Assembly: GCF_000226115.1 (NCBI RefSeq)
Contig: NC_016458.1
Span: forward strand, 3,816,001-3,880,000
Source of the DNA: Thermothielavioides terrestris NRRL 8126
Lineage: Eukaryota; Ascomycota; Sordariomycetes; Sordariales; Chaetomiaceae
Direction: 5' to 3'
DNA length: 64,000 nucleotides
Part shown: positions 10,555 to 21,098 of the stretch, piece by piece
Layout of the letters: each line of letters opens with the position of its first letter
Position numbering within the stretch: position 1 is the first letter of the stretch
The notes under the pieces: generated by a model
Told to the model about the DNA's origin: nothing
What the model saw: the letters and a program-made list of their open reading frames with translations, nothing else
The model's database searches: none
Program-made: the position numbers and the translations under genes

Positions 10555-11043
10555 GTGCTCTTGTTTGATGACAGCGCATCGGTTGCAGGACCGGGTTCGT
10601 TGTCCTGTGTCACGCGTCTTCACCACTGGATGGTCGCGTCTGTGGTGCGCGTGAGAGCGATGGCGTTACCGGTGAGTTCTACATCCATCGCCGTCCAAAA
10701 CTTGGTATGCTAATTCTTGTCCAGGCAATCATCATTAAAGAGAAGGGTCCATTGGATGGCGCTCGGAGCCCGGAGTCGGCGTTGTCGTTCGGAACACGGT
10801 GATCCTTGGAGAGCCTGTCTAGGCATTTGGTTTCGACGTACATCATGACGTTTCATGCTCGTATGCCATAGAGCCGGACCGGATCCGCCAGCGTTCTTTG
10901 TTCGCTGGTGCTGCCGATATTGGTACAGCGGTGATTTGACAAGTACACGACCACGTATGTCTCTCTCCGTTGGAACGCCTCTTCTCGGCTGCTGCTGACT
11001 GTGTAACTAGTGGCGCAAGGGCAAGCAATTGCTTGCAGGTCTT

Positions 11044-11071
11044 GTCCTGGGCACGACGTTAAAAGGCCCAT
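11044..11071 (+). repeat. Dispersed sixth copy of the minisatellite unit
   Basis: The sequence gtcctgggcacgacgttaaa and what follows matches the first 31-mer unit of the array 490 bp upstream with a single base difference, up to gcccat. Confidence 0.85.
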
Positions 11072-12319
11072 CGGTGACCCGACCGAGGCATGTTGGATTT
11101 ACCCTCTCGGGGTCGGGACCCGGAGGGCGGGTCAGTTGTGATCACGGATCCGGAAGATCTGGGGTTCAACTGGTCCAGCAGTCACGGTTCAGAAGGTTGT
11201 CCCCAGGGCCCCAGCTCGTGGTCGGAGTGGGGAGATGCAAATGCAGCCTTTTGATGGGACAACGGGCATCGGTAAATGGGCAGTTGAAGCTGCGGTGATC
11301 TTCCGCTCTGGGTGTAAACGTCCACGGTGTCAACAAACGGGTTGGGTATGTTGCCATCAAAGCCGAGTGGGGCCGAGTGGGAAGATGTGGCTGACATTGT
11401 TGGATAGCATCGATGGTTGCGACCGACGACTGGCTTTCGCCAGTCAAGAGTTCGCCGTCTCCACAAGCGGGAACCTTTCTGAAGGAGATAAGCGCGATAG
11501 TAAGAGCGACATGCCGGACCCTCGCCATGGGCCTCCGTCGCCTGCCAATCCAACGGAGACCGGGCAGGGGACCTCGCGCAGAGGCTACTTTGCTCCGGAG
11601 CCAGCGTCTCGGACTCGGCCGGTATGTGTGTGTCGCGAGAGCGCCGTTGTGAGGCTGCTTGCTAACCTTTTTTGATGTGCTGCAGAGGAGGATCCATGCA
11701 CATCGTCACAGAGGGTTGGCTTGCGCCCGTGAGCTGATGAGGCAAAACGCTTGTTGGTAGTGCCGTAGGGGCATTCGGGCTGGGCTGGTCGCGTCTCCCA
11801 GGGGGACAGCGCGCTACCTGTCGTGCTGCCTCCAAGGCCCGGGACCCAGAGCAGTTGAGCGAAGCCCTCTTCAGCTACTTTTGGTTGACATTTTTGTCAT
11901 TTCCCTTTTCTGCGCTTTTCCTTTTTTTCCTCTTTTTCTTTTCTCTTGACAAGGGGTGACATCGGGTGGGGAATTTATGTTCAGCCAGGGGGGATGACTG
12001 TTGATTCCTTGACCAATGTGAGATAGCTCTCTCTGTACATCTTCAAATTCAAGCCCGACATGATCACCCATTAAATGGTCCTCGTAGGTGAGAAACCAGC
12101 ACGGTGCTTTCTCGGATTTGCTGAGCTGGGTAAGAGTCGATTTCCCCAATCACATTCAGCATGCAATGCTGTGGATTACAAATGACGGATGGCAAGAACG
12201 TAACTGGCGTAAAGATGATTTCGCTCGCTTGACAACTCCCTCCCCGTTATTCTCTACTCCACCCACAAATTACGCTGCAGTCTAAACACGTCTCTTGCAG
12301 CAGCTTGATTACCTGAACA

Positions 12320-13181
12320 ATGGCGGCACCACCGGTAATTGTCTTCCAGGTCCTAGGCCAGCAACTTCCGGGAGAGGTGAGTGATGAGATCAAGAAGCAG
12401 GAGGGCTTCCAGCACGCCTTTTTCGGCCGCAAGATGGAGGACCCCGACACGGGCATTCTCTGCACGGGTATGTCTAACCGTTTCGCTTTACTGTGGTATT
12501 CTCCGTCTTTTACTTTTCTTTTCTTCAGTTGAAAACAAATTTAAATATATGCTAATTCTCGCCTGAAATAGAGTGGTCAACCCGCGAAGCAGCCCTGGCC
12601 TACCGGTCGTCGCAGCTCGCTTCGTCGCTTGCTGCTGCTGCTGATGCTCCCGGTGGTGGCGGCGGTGGTGGTGATAAAGCGGGGACGCTGGTCCTCAGTG
12701 CGCCGGGCCCCTGGGCCGCGGTGCTGCGGGCGCCCTGCACCGAGGTGTTTACCGCGTTTGGTGTCGAAGACGGCTTTGGCGCGAATGCGGCTGAGTTTAT
12801 GCGCAGCCTGGACGGAAACCCGCCCGAGGGGTACAAGGGCGCGGCGTTTGGGGAGAGCCTTGCGGATGCAGATGTGGATGTAGCGGGGGAGAGGACGGCG
12901 AGGATGGTGCTTGGTTGGACCAGCAGGGAGGCGCATCTTGAGGCGAAGGCGAAGCCTGGAGGTGAGTTTGTTCGTTCTCACTCTTTTCTTTCCTTTTCTT
13001 TTATATTTTTATTTCATTTTTTTGTTGTTCTTTTTTATTTATGTTTAATGGCTCTGTTTTAGCTTCTTGACGACGCTAACGAAGGGGTGGTGCGAGCGCA
13101 GCTATCCAGGACAACATCCACCTGGTACGGGCGTTGCGGGAGGCGGTGGATCTGTTCCACGTCCAGTTCAAGGAGCTGTGA
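12320..13181 (+). CDS. Small ABM-like (dimeric alpha/beta barrel) protein
   Basis: Three exons, 12320-12467, 12572-12961 and 13102-13181, give about 205 residues. The start MAAPPVIVFQVLGQQLPGEV and the later block TRMVLGW-like segment resemble fungal antibiotic-biosynthesis-monooxygenase-like ferredoxin-fold proteins, though the match is to fold character rather than a catalytic motif. The middle holds a Gly/Ala-rich insert (AADAPGGGGGGGDKAG) typical of a disordered loop. The C-terminus is a short helix (IHLVRALREAVDLFHVQFKEL region). Both introns have good borders (GTATGT...TAG and GTGAGT...CAG), and both joins keep frame. The second intron (140 nt) is long and T-rich. No signal peptide or membrane segment is visible, so it is likely cytosolic. 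The gene is supported by splice continuity; the family call is tentative. Confidence 0.75.
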
Positions 13182-13849
13182 CCAGCAGGCACATCAATTC
13201 TTGGGAGGGAGGAGGCTTCTCGGACTTCCAGGCTGCTTTATGCCAGCCCGACTTCAGGAAACCTATCGAGACGGAGAAACGGCCTCGCCAGATTGCCGAC
13301 ATCTGTTGCCTGATCAGACCATGAGCGGCGCTCCACCAAACATGCCCGGTGAAACGGAAGGCTCCAGTGCGTAATTCAGAGCGGGGGAGGGGCGTTTCTT
13401 GTCAGTACACTCATGACATACAGAACGCACGACTTACACAGTAACAACTGGCCTGATATGGTACTGTACAGTACCACGGACAACAACTTTAACCCCCTGT
13501 ACCCCACACTTTCACCCGCCTCCAGGCTCCTCCACTGCTCCGCCGGGTCATAGTTTTGCCTCCAGCGCCCGGCGGCCGAGTCGCAATTCAAGCTCCGGCT
13601 CAGGCCACGGCCACTCGGTGTCCCGCATGTCAAGATCGCGCAGCTCCGAGTGGAGAGTTGCGCGTTGCCGTCATGAACTCTCATTATTTTTTGGCTTTCT
13701 CAGCTGTCCGGGCCTCACGACTTACACCCTCCCGCTATCTCTATCCTGTCTTTCATCGCCATCTCACTTGACCGTGTGTCTTGTGTCTCTTGACAGAGTG
13801 TGAAAGAGTTGAGCTCCCAGGCTAGATAGAGCCTCGTTACCCAGTCAAC
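13182..13849. other. Intergenic region, promoter of the DUF3500 gene
   Basis: No gene is seen. CT-rich stretches (13,720-13,775) precede the DUF3500 start, as is common in filamentous fungal promoters. Confidence 0.5.
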
Positions 13850-15237
13850 ATGGCCGCCGACGACCAGCACGGGGACGGTGCCTACCGTCAGTACCTGCCT
13901 GACCTCAGCACCCCGCGCTTCACCGAGATGCAGAAGCAGGATGCCCACGAGTACGCGGCGGCGTTCAAGGAGGGCGGCGTCCCGCCGTGGCTGCACGGCC
14001 TGTACCTGCACTGGCGCAAGCTGTTCCAGGAGCCCTTCAAGGGCATCACCAACGATGGTCTGTTGTTCCCTTGTCTTGTCCTTCGAACGGCGAAGTAAGA
14101 CTCCCTTCCCACTAACACGCAACTCCAGGCCGCGTCCGCCACGACCTCTTCCGTCTCCAGGACGAGGGCATGCCCATCTCGGCCATCGTAGCCGCGGCCA
14201 AGTCCCTCCTCGACCAGCTGACCCCGGCCCAGCTCGCAGCGGTCTCCTACCACATCGACTCGCCCGAGTGGCGCTCCTGGTCCAACCCGGAGTTCCTCCT
14301 CTCCGACAAGGGCATCCGCCTCGACGAGGTGACCGCGTCCACGCGCGACGCCGTGCTCGCGGTGCTCGAGGCGACCCTCTCCCCCGAGGGCTACCGCAAA
14401 GCCATCTCGGCCATGCGCATCAACGGCTTCCTGGGCGAGCTGGTCGGCGCGCCGCGCGTGTGCAACGAGTTCTCGTACAACTTCGTCCTCTTCGGCGCCC
14501 CGTCCGAGACCGCCCCCTGGGGCTTCTCCTTCTACGGCCACCACCTGTGCCTCAACGTCTTCCTGTACCGCACGCAGGCCGTCATCTCGCCCTGGTTCAC
14601 CGGCGCCGAGCCCAACGTGATCGACGCCGGGCCGCACCGCGGCACCCGCATCCTGCACGAGGAGGAGCGGCTGGGCCTGCGGCTGATGCAGAGCCTGGCG
14701 CCGGACGCGCAGCGGCGCGCGCGCGTCTACGAGCGCCTGCGCGACCCGGCCATGCCGCGCGGGCGGTGGAACCACGACGACCAGCGGCACCTGTGCGGCG
14801 CCTACCGCGACAACCGGGTCGTGCCGTACGAGGGCGTGGTGGTCGGGTCCGGCGACATGGACGAGGCGCAGCGCGCGCTGGTGCGCGCCATCCTCGAGCA
14901 GTTCCTGCTGTACCTGCCGCGGCCGGCGCGCGAGCTGCGCCTGCGCGAGGCCGAGCGCTGGTTCCACGAGACCTACTTCTGCTGGATCGGCGGCTTCGCC
15001 GACCACGACCCCTTCTACTACCGCATCCAGAGCCCCGTCATCATCGTCGAGTTCGACCACCACTCGGGCGTCTTCCTGACCAACCGCGAGCCCGCCAGGT
15101 TCCACATCCACACCCTGCTGCGGACCCCCAACGGCGGCGACTACGGCATGGCCCTGCGGCCGCTGATTCCCGGCGTCGTCGAGCAGGAGTATGTCTGGGA
15201 GGGGGACAAGGAGGGCGAGCAGGAGCAAGAGAAATAG
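13850..15237 (+). CDS. DUF3500 family protein
   Basis: Two exons, 13850-14057 and 14129-15237, encode about 438 residues. Family-typical blocks are present in order: FEYN-like NEFSYNFVLFG, WGFSFYGHHLCLNVF, PWFTGAEPNVID, ERWFHETYFCWIG, and the His-rich end VEFDHHSGVFLTN with RFHIHTLLRTPNGGDYG. This matches DUF3500, a family of unknown biochemical function found in bacteria and fungi; the conserved His/Glu/Asp residues suggest metal binding, but that is inference. No signal peptide is seen. The intron has an unusual donor (gtctgt), but this is the only join that restores the frame with a normal length (71 nt) and it ends in CTCCAG after a CTAAC branch. A better-looking gtaaga donor downstream would leave an intron of only 34 nt. 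Exon 2 has extreme GC3, which leaves a 488-codon antisense frame open; that is treated as a by-product. Confidence 0.9.
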
Positions 15238-15549
15238 TGGTAGTGTCAGCACATCAGTGATATATATGTATGTGTGATTATTAGCCCGTAAGTTGGCTTG
15301 GAGCAATGAAAGGGGACAAACACAGAAATTGTTACGAGGTCTTCTTGATGCCACGGCGAATTCTTCATCCTGCTAGACATCCAGACTTGTCCGACATTCT
15401 AACGCTTCTCGCTATCCGTCCTCAATCCGTGCGGCGAGATAATCCCACAACTTTGACGAACATGGCTGGTACAACACGGTACATACATGCCGCATGGGCA
15501 TACATACAGCTAGCTGCTTGAAGATTTCACCCGGCGGACCTGCCTCCTA
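15238..15549. other. Convergent intergenic region (DUF3500 and MED16 3' ends)
   Basis: About 310 bp between two stop codons. It is moderately AT-rich with TATATATGTATG near 15,260, a plausible polyadenylation zone. No gene is seen. Confidence 0.5.
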
Positions 15550-18500
15550 CTACGACCCCCTGGGAACGACCACCCAGCTGCCTCCGCACGCGCACCTGCG
15601 CTGCTGCGCCAGCACGAAGTTGAACCCGGGCCGGTTCGACCAGATGTCCTCCATGACGGCCGCGCAGCGCACGCAGCGCCGCCACAGCCGGCCGCCGCCC
15701 CCGTTCTCGTCGTCGCCGCCGCCGCCGCCGCCGTTCGCATTGCCATTGCCGCTCCCGTTGACGAAGCCGGCGTTGTTGTTGTTGCTGCTGCTGTTGTGAC
15801 CATTCACCTCCTCGCCGCCGGCGTTCCGCTTCGCCGGCAGCATGTTCTGCCCGTCCTGGCCCGCGCCGCCGCCGTCGTCGACCACCTGGCCGTTCGCCCC
15901 CCGCGCGCTGCCGGCGACCACCAGCTCGACGCGCTTGAACACGTCGATGTACTTCCCCGCGGCCTTCCTCGCGCTCAGCGCCCTGGCGTTGTCCTCGACC
16001 TCGAGCACGTCGTAGTTGGCAAAGAACAGCTTGGCCGGGTCCGTGTGGCGGCGGAACTCGGGCAGGGTGGTGGTGAAGAAGCGGAGCAGCATGTCGCGGA
16101 AGGCCGGCGGCGGGTTCTCGCCCAGGAGCATGTCGAGCTCGCACTGCGTCTGCGCCTTCTTGATGAACGCGTCATGGTACTGCTGCTGCTGCTCCTCCGT
16201 CAGGTTGCCCTGCGGCGGCTTGACCGCCGCCGCGAGCCCCGAGAGCGTCTTCTGGTAGGCCGACTGGATGTCCTTGCCCAGGCCGCTCAGCAGCCTGTCG
16301 AACTCCTGCATCTTGACGACGCTCGACGAGACGACGCGCCGTACCTTCAGGTAGGCCTGAATCAGCGCCGGGTGCGGGCGGGCCGGAGTGGCGGTCGCGG
16401 AGGGGTCCTGCAGCTGAGGGTTGGTCTCGTAGAACTGTGCGGTGCGAGAGCTGATGCTCTCGAGGTGGACGAGACGGCGGCAGGCAGCCGACAGGAAGCC
16501 TCGCGTGGAGGAGCACAGCAGCAGATGCAGCGAGACGTCCTTCTTGGAGCGGAGGTACCGGGCCAGTTCGAGGAAGCGCTTCGGGTCTGTCAGCATGGCC
16601 ATGACCTCCGAGTCGTTCAGCAGCGCGAACAAGCAGTCCACGAGCCACGAGAGCAAGTCGACGCCCCATTTCACCCACCCCGCCAGCGCCTCTACCACCT
16701 CCGGGTCGTCGAGCGGATTCAGCTTCTCCTTGATGCTGACTGGCGTGTTGCTGGCGACGGTGATGAGGACCACCATGTTCCTCAGGTTCAGAGCGAGCAT
16801 GGCGAACCTGGCACTGAAAGGCCGGGGCTTGAAATCTCCCTGGAAGCCGAGGTGGCTCAGCATGCTGAAGCACGCTTGCAGGTACGCGTTTCTGACGAGC
16901 TGGTCGTGGTGGGCGTCCTCCGAATAGTCGACGACCACCTTGAGTATGCTGACCGTCTCTCGTATCCAAGCATCTGTGAAGTTCGGCATTTGCGCGAAGG
17001 GCCGGGCGACCGCCAGAACATCATCGTTGCTGACTTGGTACGCCCCAGTGACGGATGCTGCCACGCTCAAGGCGACCGCCAATGGTCTCAACTGGGCTTG
17101 GGATGGAGTCAGTGTCTGTGGCCACACCAGCGCGTTTCGAGACGCGATGTCATCCTGTCAATCATCACTTACTCCGCGGGAGCGGCGAGCTCGGGTCCGC
17201 TGTAGGGTAATGCAGTTTGTTCCATTTGACCGTCCAATCCTCGCATAATTGTGCGAAGGAGCAGTTGGTGGGCGAGAAGGCCACCTGCAGACCTGTGAAA
17301 GATATGGTATCAGCTAGAGCCTCAGAAGCGGCGCGGCGCCTGAGGGGGTAATGAGGAAGATAATGTGGAATGATAACTCACATGGCGTATCGTTGATGAA
17401 CTGAAATCCCACTTGGAGGGGGCTGCTGATGGTATCTGTGTTTTGCTCGCGATACAGCTCTTCCATGGTGAAGCGATCCCTGAACTGAACAGTGCCATCG
17501 CTAAAAGCAAAGCACAGTATTCGGCCAAACTGTGCTGTGTGAACGGTTACGACGATTTTCGGCAAGATAATTGGGTCGAGCTTGCGGAGGCGCGTCTTGG
17601 TCTAGGACTCTCGTTAGCCGCATCGTGTATTCTAGTTCGCCTGAGGTCAGGCGGCGAACGTACGGGCGGAGCAAACCCGGCGCCATCCTTGGAACTGAGC
17701 TGTTCGAAGGCGGGATGAAGGGATTGCGGCTGATCACTGAGAACTTCCCAGCGATCAATGATACTCTGACTCTCCTGGTGGTAAGCGGAGCTGTCTTGGG
17801 GAACGTATGACCGGACGGTCAGGACAACCGGGGGAGCCAAGGGCTGGGACTGAGCTTCCGAGGCGGATGGAAGGATCTCAATGTGCGAGAGCTGAGTCAT
17901 GGATGCGTCCAGCGGCGACTCGCTAGGGCCATGCTGCACCCAGGTGGTCACGGCTACATGGCCTTCCCTGAGCGACGGTCGCAGCGGGACGCTCCCGGGG
18001 GGCACTTGTTTGTCGACCTGTGGCAAGCCCCACTGAAGGCTGACACGAACAACCCTCAACTGCCGGGAGGCGGTGGCAAGGGCAAGCAAGAGCGTGTCTG
18101 GACCTTCTGCGTCAGCTGGGCGGACAAGGGACACAGTGGGCCGCGGCAGTACGCACTCTTATCTGAGCAGAGCGACGCATGCGTGATCAGATCGTCAGAC
18201 GAGGTCACGCTCTCGAGCTCGATGGCGGTCTCCTCGAGGCGGCCGTTGCTCTGCAGGAAGAACAGCTTGAGGGTGCCATTCGTGGTGACGCACAGGAGAG
18301 CGCTTTTGGACGGGCTGGGATGCCAAGGGCCGGAAGCCGGGTAGAATTGGTGCTCATACTTATACTCATCCGACTGCGTCCGAATGCCGGGGCCGTGGAT
18401 GATGTTGTACTGTGATAGAGACTTGGTTATCAGCGAGGGGAGTCTGGTGACTACTGCGACCACCTCAGATCGGGGGGGCCGGAACGACGACTTGCCTGCT

Positions 18501-19221
18501 TGGTGTGCTGCAGCACCAGGGGGAGCCAGTAGCAGCCGACAACGGCGTGGAGGTCGTCGACGACATCGGCATCCCACCGGCGGACGATGGGATAGGGTCG
18601 GTTGAGCGTAACGGAGAAGCTGAGGATGGTGACACGGCCTAGCGCATCGATAATGGCAAGCTCGGGGAACGCCTGGGGCCCCCAGGCGAGGTGGACGAAG
18701 GGGGCACCGGCCGAGGCCAGCGAGAGAGGAGTAGAGTGGTGGTTCGGAGGCGGCGGGGAGGGCGACTGCGAGACGGCAGACCAGGGGCTCGGCTCGCTCA
18801 GCTCCCAGTCGCCGTTGTCGGGCCGGCAGCGGATGAAGCGCAGGTCGATGGACATGCCGTCCTTGGCGATGACGGCGATGGTGCCCTGGCGCGACCAGGC
18901 GATGGCTTGGGAGCAGCCACGGGTGCGCAGCTCGTCGAGGCGCTGCAGCAGCGGCTTGCTCGGCGGGGGGCGTGCAGGGAGGCCGGCCAGGGCATTGTCC
19001 ATGACGGGGTCTCCGAACAAGTCGACGTCGTCCAGGGCCATGGCGCCCTCGATGCCCTCCATCCCCCCGATGCCGTCCATGCTCTCCAGGCCTTCCATGC
19101 CGGCCATCCCCTGGATCCCTTGAGTCCCTTGGATGCCTGGCATGCCCTGCATCCCCTGGATGGCCATGTCGACGTTCATAGCGTCTTCCTCCATGAGGAG
19201 AGCCAGCTCGTGGCTACTCAT
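15550..19221 (-). CDS. MED16: Mediator complex subunit 16 (Sin4)
   Basis: Six exons on the minus strand: 19221-18496, 18409-18157, 18106-17664, 17601-17382, 17292-17173 and 17096-15550, about 1,102 residues. MED16 is a tail-module subunit of Mediator, which links activators and repressors to RNA polymerase II. Visible blocks are a beta-propeller-like N-terminal half (QAIAWSRQGTIAVIAKDG, FVHLAWGPQAFPELAIID, TLLLALATASRQLRVVRV, RILCFAFSDGTVQFRDR), a helical C-terminal half (VDYSEDAHHDQLVRNAYLQA, MVVLITVASNTP), and a terminal Cys motif: CVRC about 25 residues before CAC in WRRCVRCAAVMEDI...RRCACGGSW. Oddities: a Met/Gly/Gln repeat at residues 19-61, Asn/Gly runs before the Cys motif, and a first intron with a GC-AG border (gcaagt). 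The acceptor of intron 2 has a second in-frame choice 9 nt away (18,115). All joins keep frame. Confidence 0.9.
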
Positions 19222-21098
19222 GCGAGGCTACGCTACCCTGGGCCGGACGGAACAGCAGTGCCTGCCGACCGGTTTCCAGGTCGCGCAGCGCCAGTTGCCC
19301 GCAAGACGGGCCCAGGCGGATCGATGCGCCGGCTCGATGGCACGACGCTGTATGTAGCCAACAGCAGATGCTGGGTTGGCCAGGAGAACGAGAGTGCGGA
19401 GACCGGGAGATGACCAGGAGATGACCGGAAGATGAATGCTGGAAGCTGGTATGCCCTTTTGAATCGCTATCTATGTATGTACCACCCGGACAGCGCAGCG
19501 GACAGCCAAGGGTGGCCAAGGCAAAAAGTGAGAAAAGAGAAGAAAGAGGATTGAGACGTGATGCTTGTGATTGCGCCAAGAATGGTCACCTTTGAATGTG
19601 AGATGGTGTTCGCGCACTCGAAGTTCGATTCGGAATCGGAACGTGCATGCAATAGGTAGTGTCAGGGGGCTAGCTAAGGTTAGAATCAGATAAAGATGAG
19701 CTTTCAAATCTCTAGTAGGTATTCGACAAGTAGGTACGTTAAATCACCAGGCACCAGAGGACACCTCCGCCGGTGTCCATGGCCCGAGTTGGAGTTTAAC
19801 GCTCAGCACTCATACAGAGTGCGTGGACGGGTTACTGGTGTAGGTTGGATAGTCGGCAGTTCGACAGCAATTAAGGTTAACGTTGGTTAACAACTCAACG
19901 AGGCGCCGTCGAAATCGTGACAGCTGCTGTGCTGGCTGCCACTGGCTGCCAGTGGTTGCCAAGGCTGAAAATGAGTGGCGCTGTTCCTGGACAAGGAACT
20001 GCTCAACCCTTGTCTTCTGTGGCCGTTTCCGAGCAACGTCCATGTGGGTCCATGTGGGTCGTGCGTCATTGTGTTTGGGCAAGTCCAAGAACCTGGGCCC
20101 GATCACATCACCGTAACGACACAACAATCAATGCACATGCCCACGGTGATCGTTGTCAATGTTGGTGTTAACCTCCTTGCCTCATCAGAGACAAGTCAAT
20201 TCGGCTCTCCAGCCATCTTCCCTCCCTCCCCCCTCTTTGAATTGATCCCATGTGACAATGGCACTCTGATATAAGATGATTTGATCTGAACAGGTTTTGA
20301 GGTCGAGTTGCATTAGTGTAACCAGTACCTAACGTTGGTTAGAGCAACCCAGCTGACAGCGGGGATGCGCGTTAACTATCGCAGAATGGAAAGAAATCCA
20401 TGAAATTTCCTTCACACACTAAAGAGCACATTCGAGATTAACACATCCCATTCCTGAGTAGGCCTAGGCATTGTGCTTGAAAAACTCTACATAAGGTGCT
20501 GGGACAGTCTTGAGGCTGTGATAATCTGAGTTAACGCCTCTGGTGGCCCGGTGCCCGTGAATTTCTGACTTAAAATTCTGACTTAGAGTGCACATGCTCG
20601 ATATCGCCAAATTGCATCCCGCCCATCCCAGAGGTTGCAGTTCCCGCCCCCCCCCCCCCCCCCCCAATTCCAGCACGGCCGTTGCCGCTAGTAAACTCGC
20701 CGGTCCACTCAGTGCCAGCGCCTCAACAAAGAACGCCAACTCCTTTTGCAACAATACCCCAGCCGTAACTTGCTACCTTATTTTCTCTACGAACATCCTC
20801 CAACCACCATTTTCACGCCCTATTCACGCGACCTACTCGCTCACACTGTTCCACACGCACGTACACACACAGATGCAGGCATAGCGCACGCCTAAAAGGA
20901 GAGAAACGAAGAAGAGGCGATCCAATTATCCTCCGGTTAACATACAAAAAAAGTAAAAAGAGCAGGACAACACAAGCAAGAGACCGACCATCGGTTGCCG
21001 GTCATGATATAACCCGCGACACGAGACCTTCTTCGCAGCGACGGGCTTCTTCTCTGGTCTTGCTTCAAGCCCCGTCCGATCTACCAAAACGCGCAATC
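19222..21098. other. Divergent promoter region between MED16 and the sirtuin gene
   Basis: About 1.9 kb between two divergent starts, with no gene. Features seen are a 19-base C run (20,647-20,665), repeated GGTTAAC/GTTAACC-like motifs around 19,870-19,890 and 20,340, and duplicated tggctgcca words near 19,930-19,955. The last 150 bp before the sirtuin ATG look like a leader. Confidence 0.5.
20647..20665 (+). repeat. C19 homopolymer
   Basis: Nineteen consecutive C residues in the promoter interval upstream of the sirtuin gene. The length may be uncertain in the assembly. Confidence 0.8.

Larger units (their letters stand above)
9565..12319. other. Gene-poor region with minisatellite
   Basis: About 2.75 kb without a supportable gene. 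It contains the 31/32-bp tandem array at 10,397-10,554 and an extra dispersed copy near 11,044. Several overlapping frames stay open across the array, because a 32-bp period cycles through all frames, but they carry no recognisable domain. Intron-like fragments near 10,700 (cttggtatgctaattcttgtccag) hint at a decayed gene or a non-coding transcript. The last 300 bp before 12,320 are the likely promoter of the ABM-like gene. Confidence 0.5.

Noticed and set aside
10239..10626. Minus-strand open frames across the minisatellite (PSCPGRHGPFYRPAQDAMG-type repeats)
   Set aside because: The 32-bp period makes all frames cycle through the same peptides, so openness is a consequence of the repeat. No start context or domain supports coding.
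13888..15354. 488-codon minus-strand open frame opposite the DUF3500 gene
   Set aside because: It lies antisense to a gene with clear family motifs; very high GC3 removes stops in antisense frames. No domain is recognisable in it.
15796..17205. 469-codon plus-strand open frame opposite MED16
   Set aside because: Composition is Val/Leu/Arg-rich as expected for the antisense of a GC3-rich gene, while the opposite strand encodes a complete MED16 C-terminal half.
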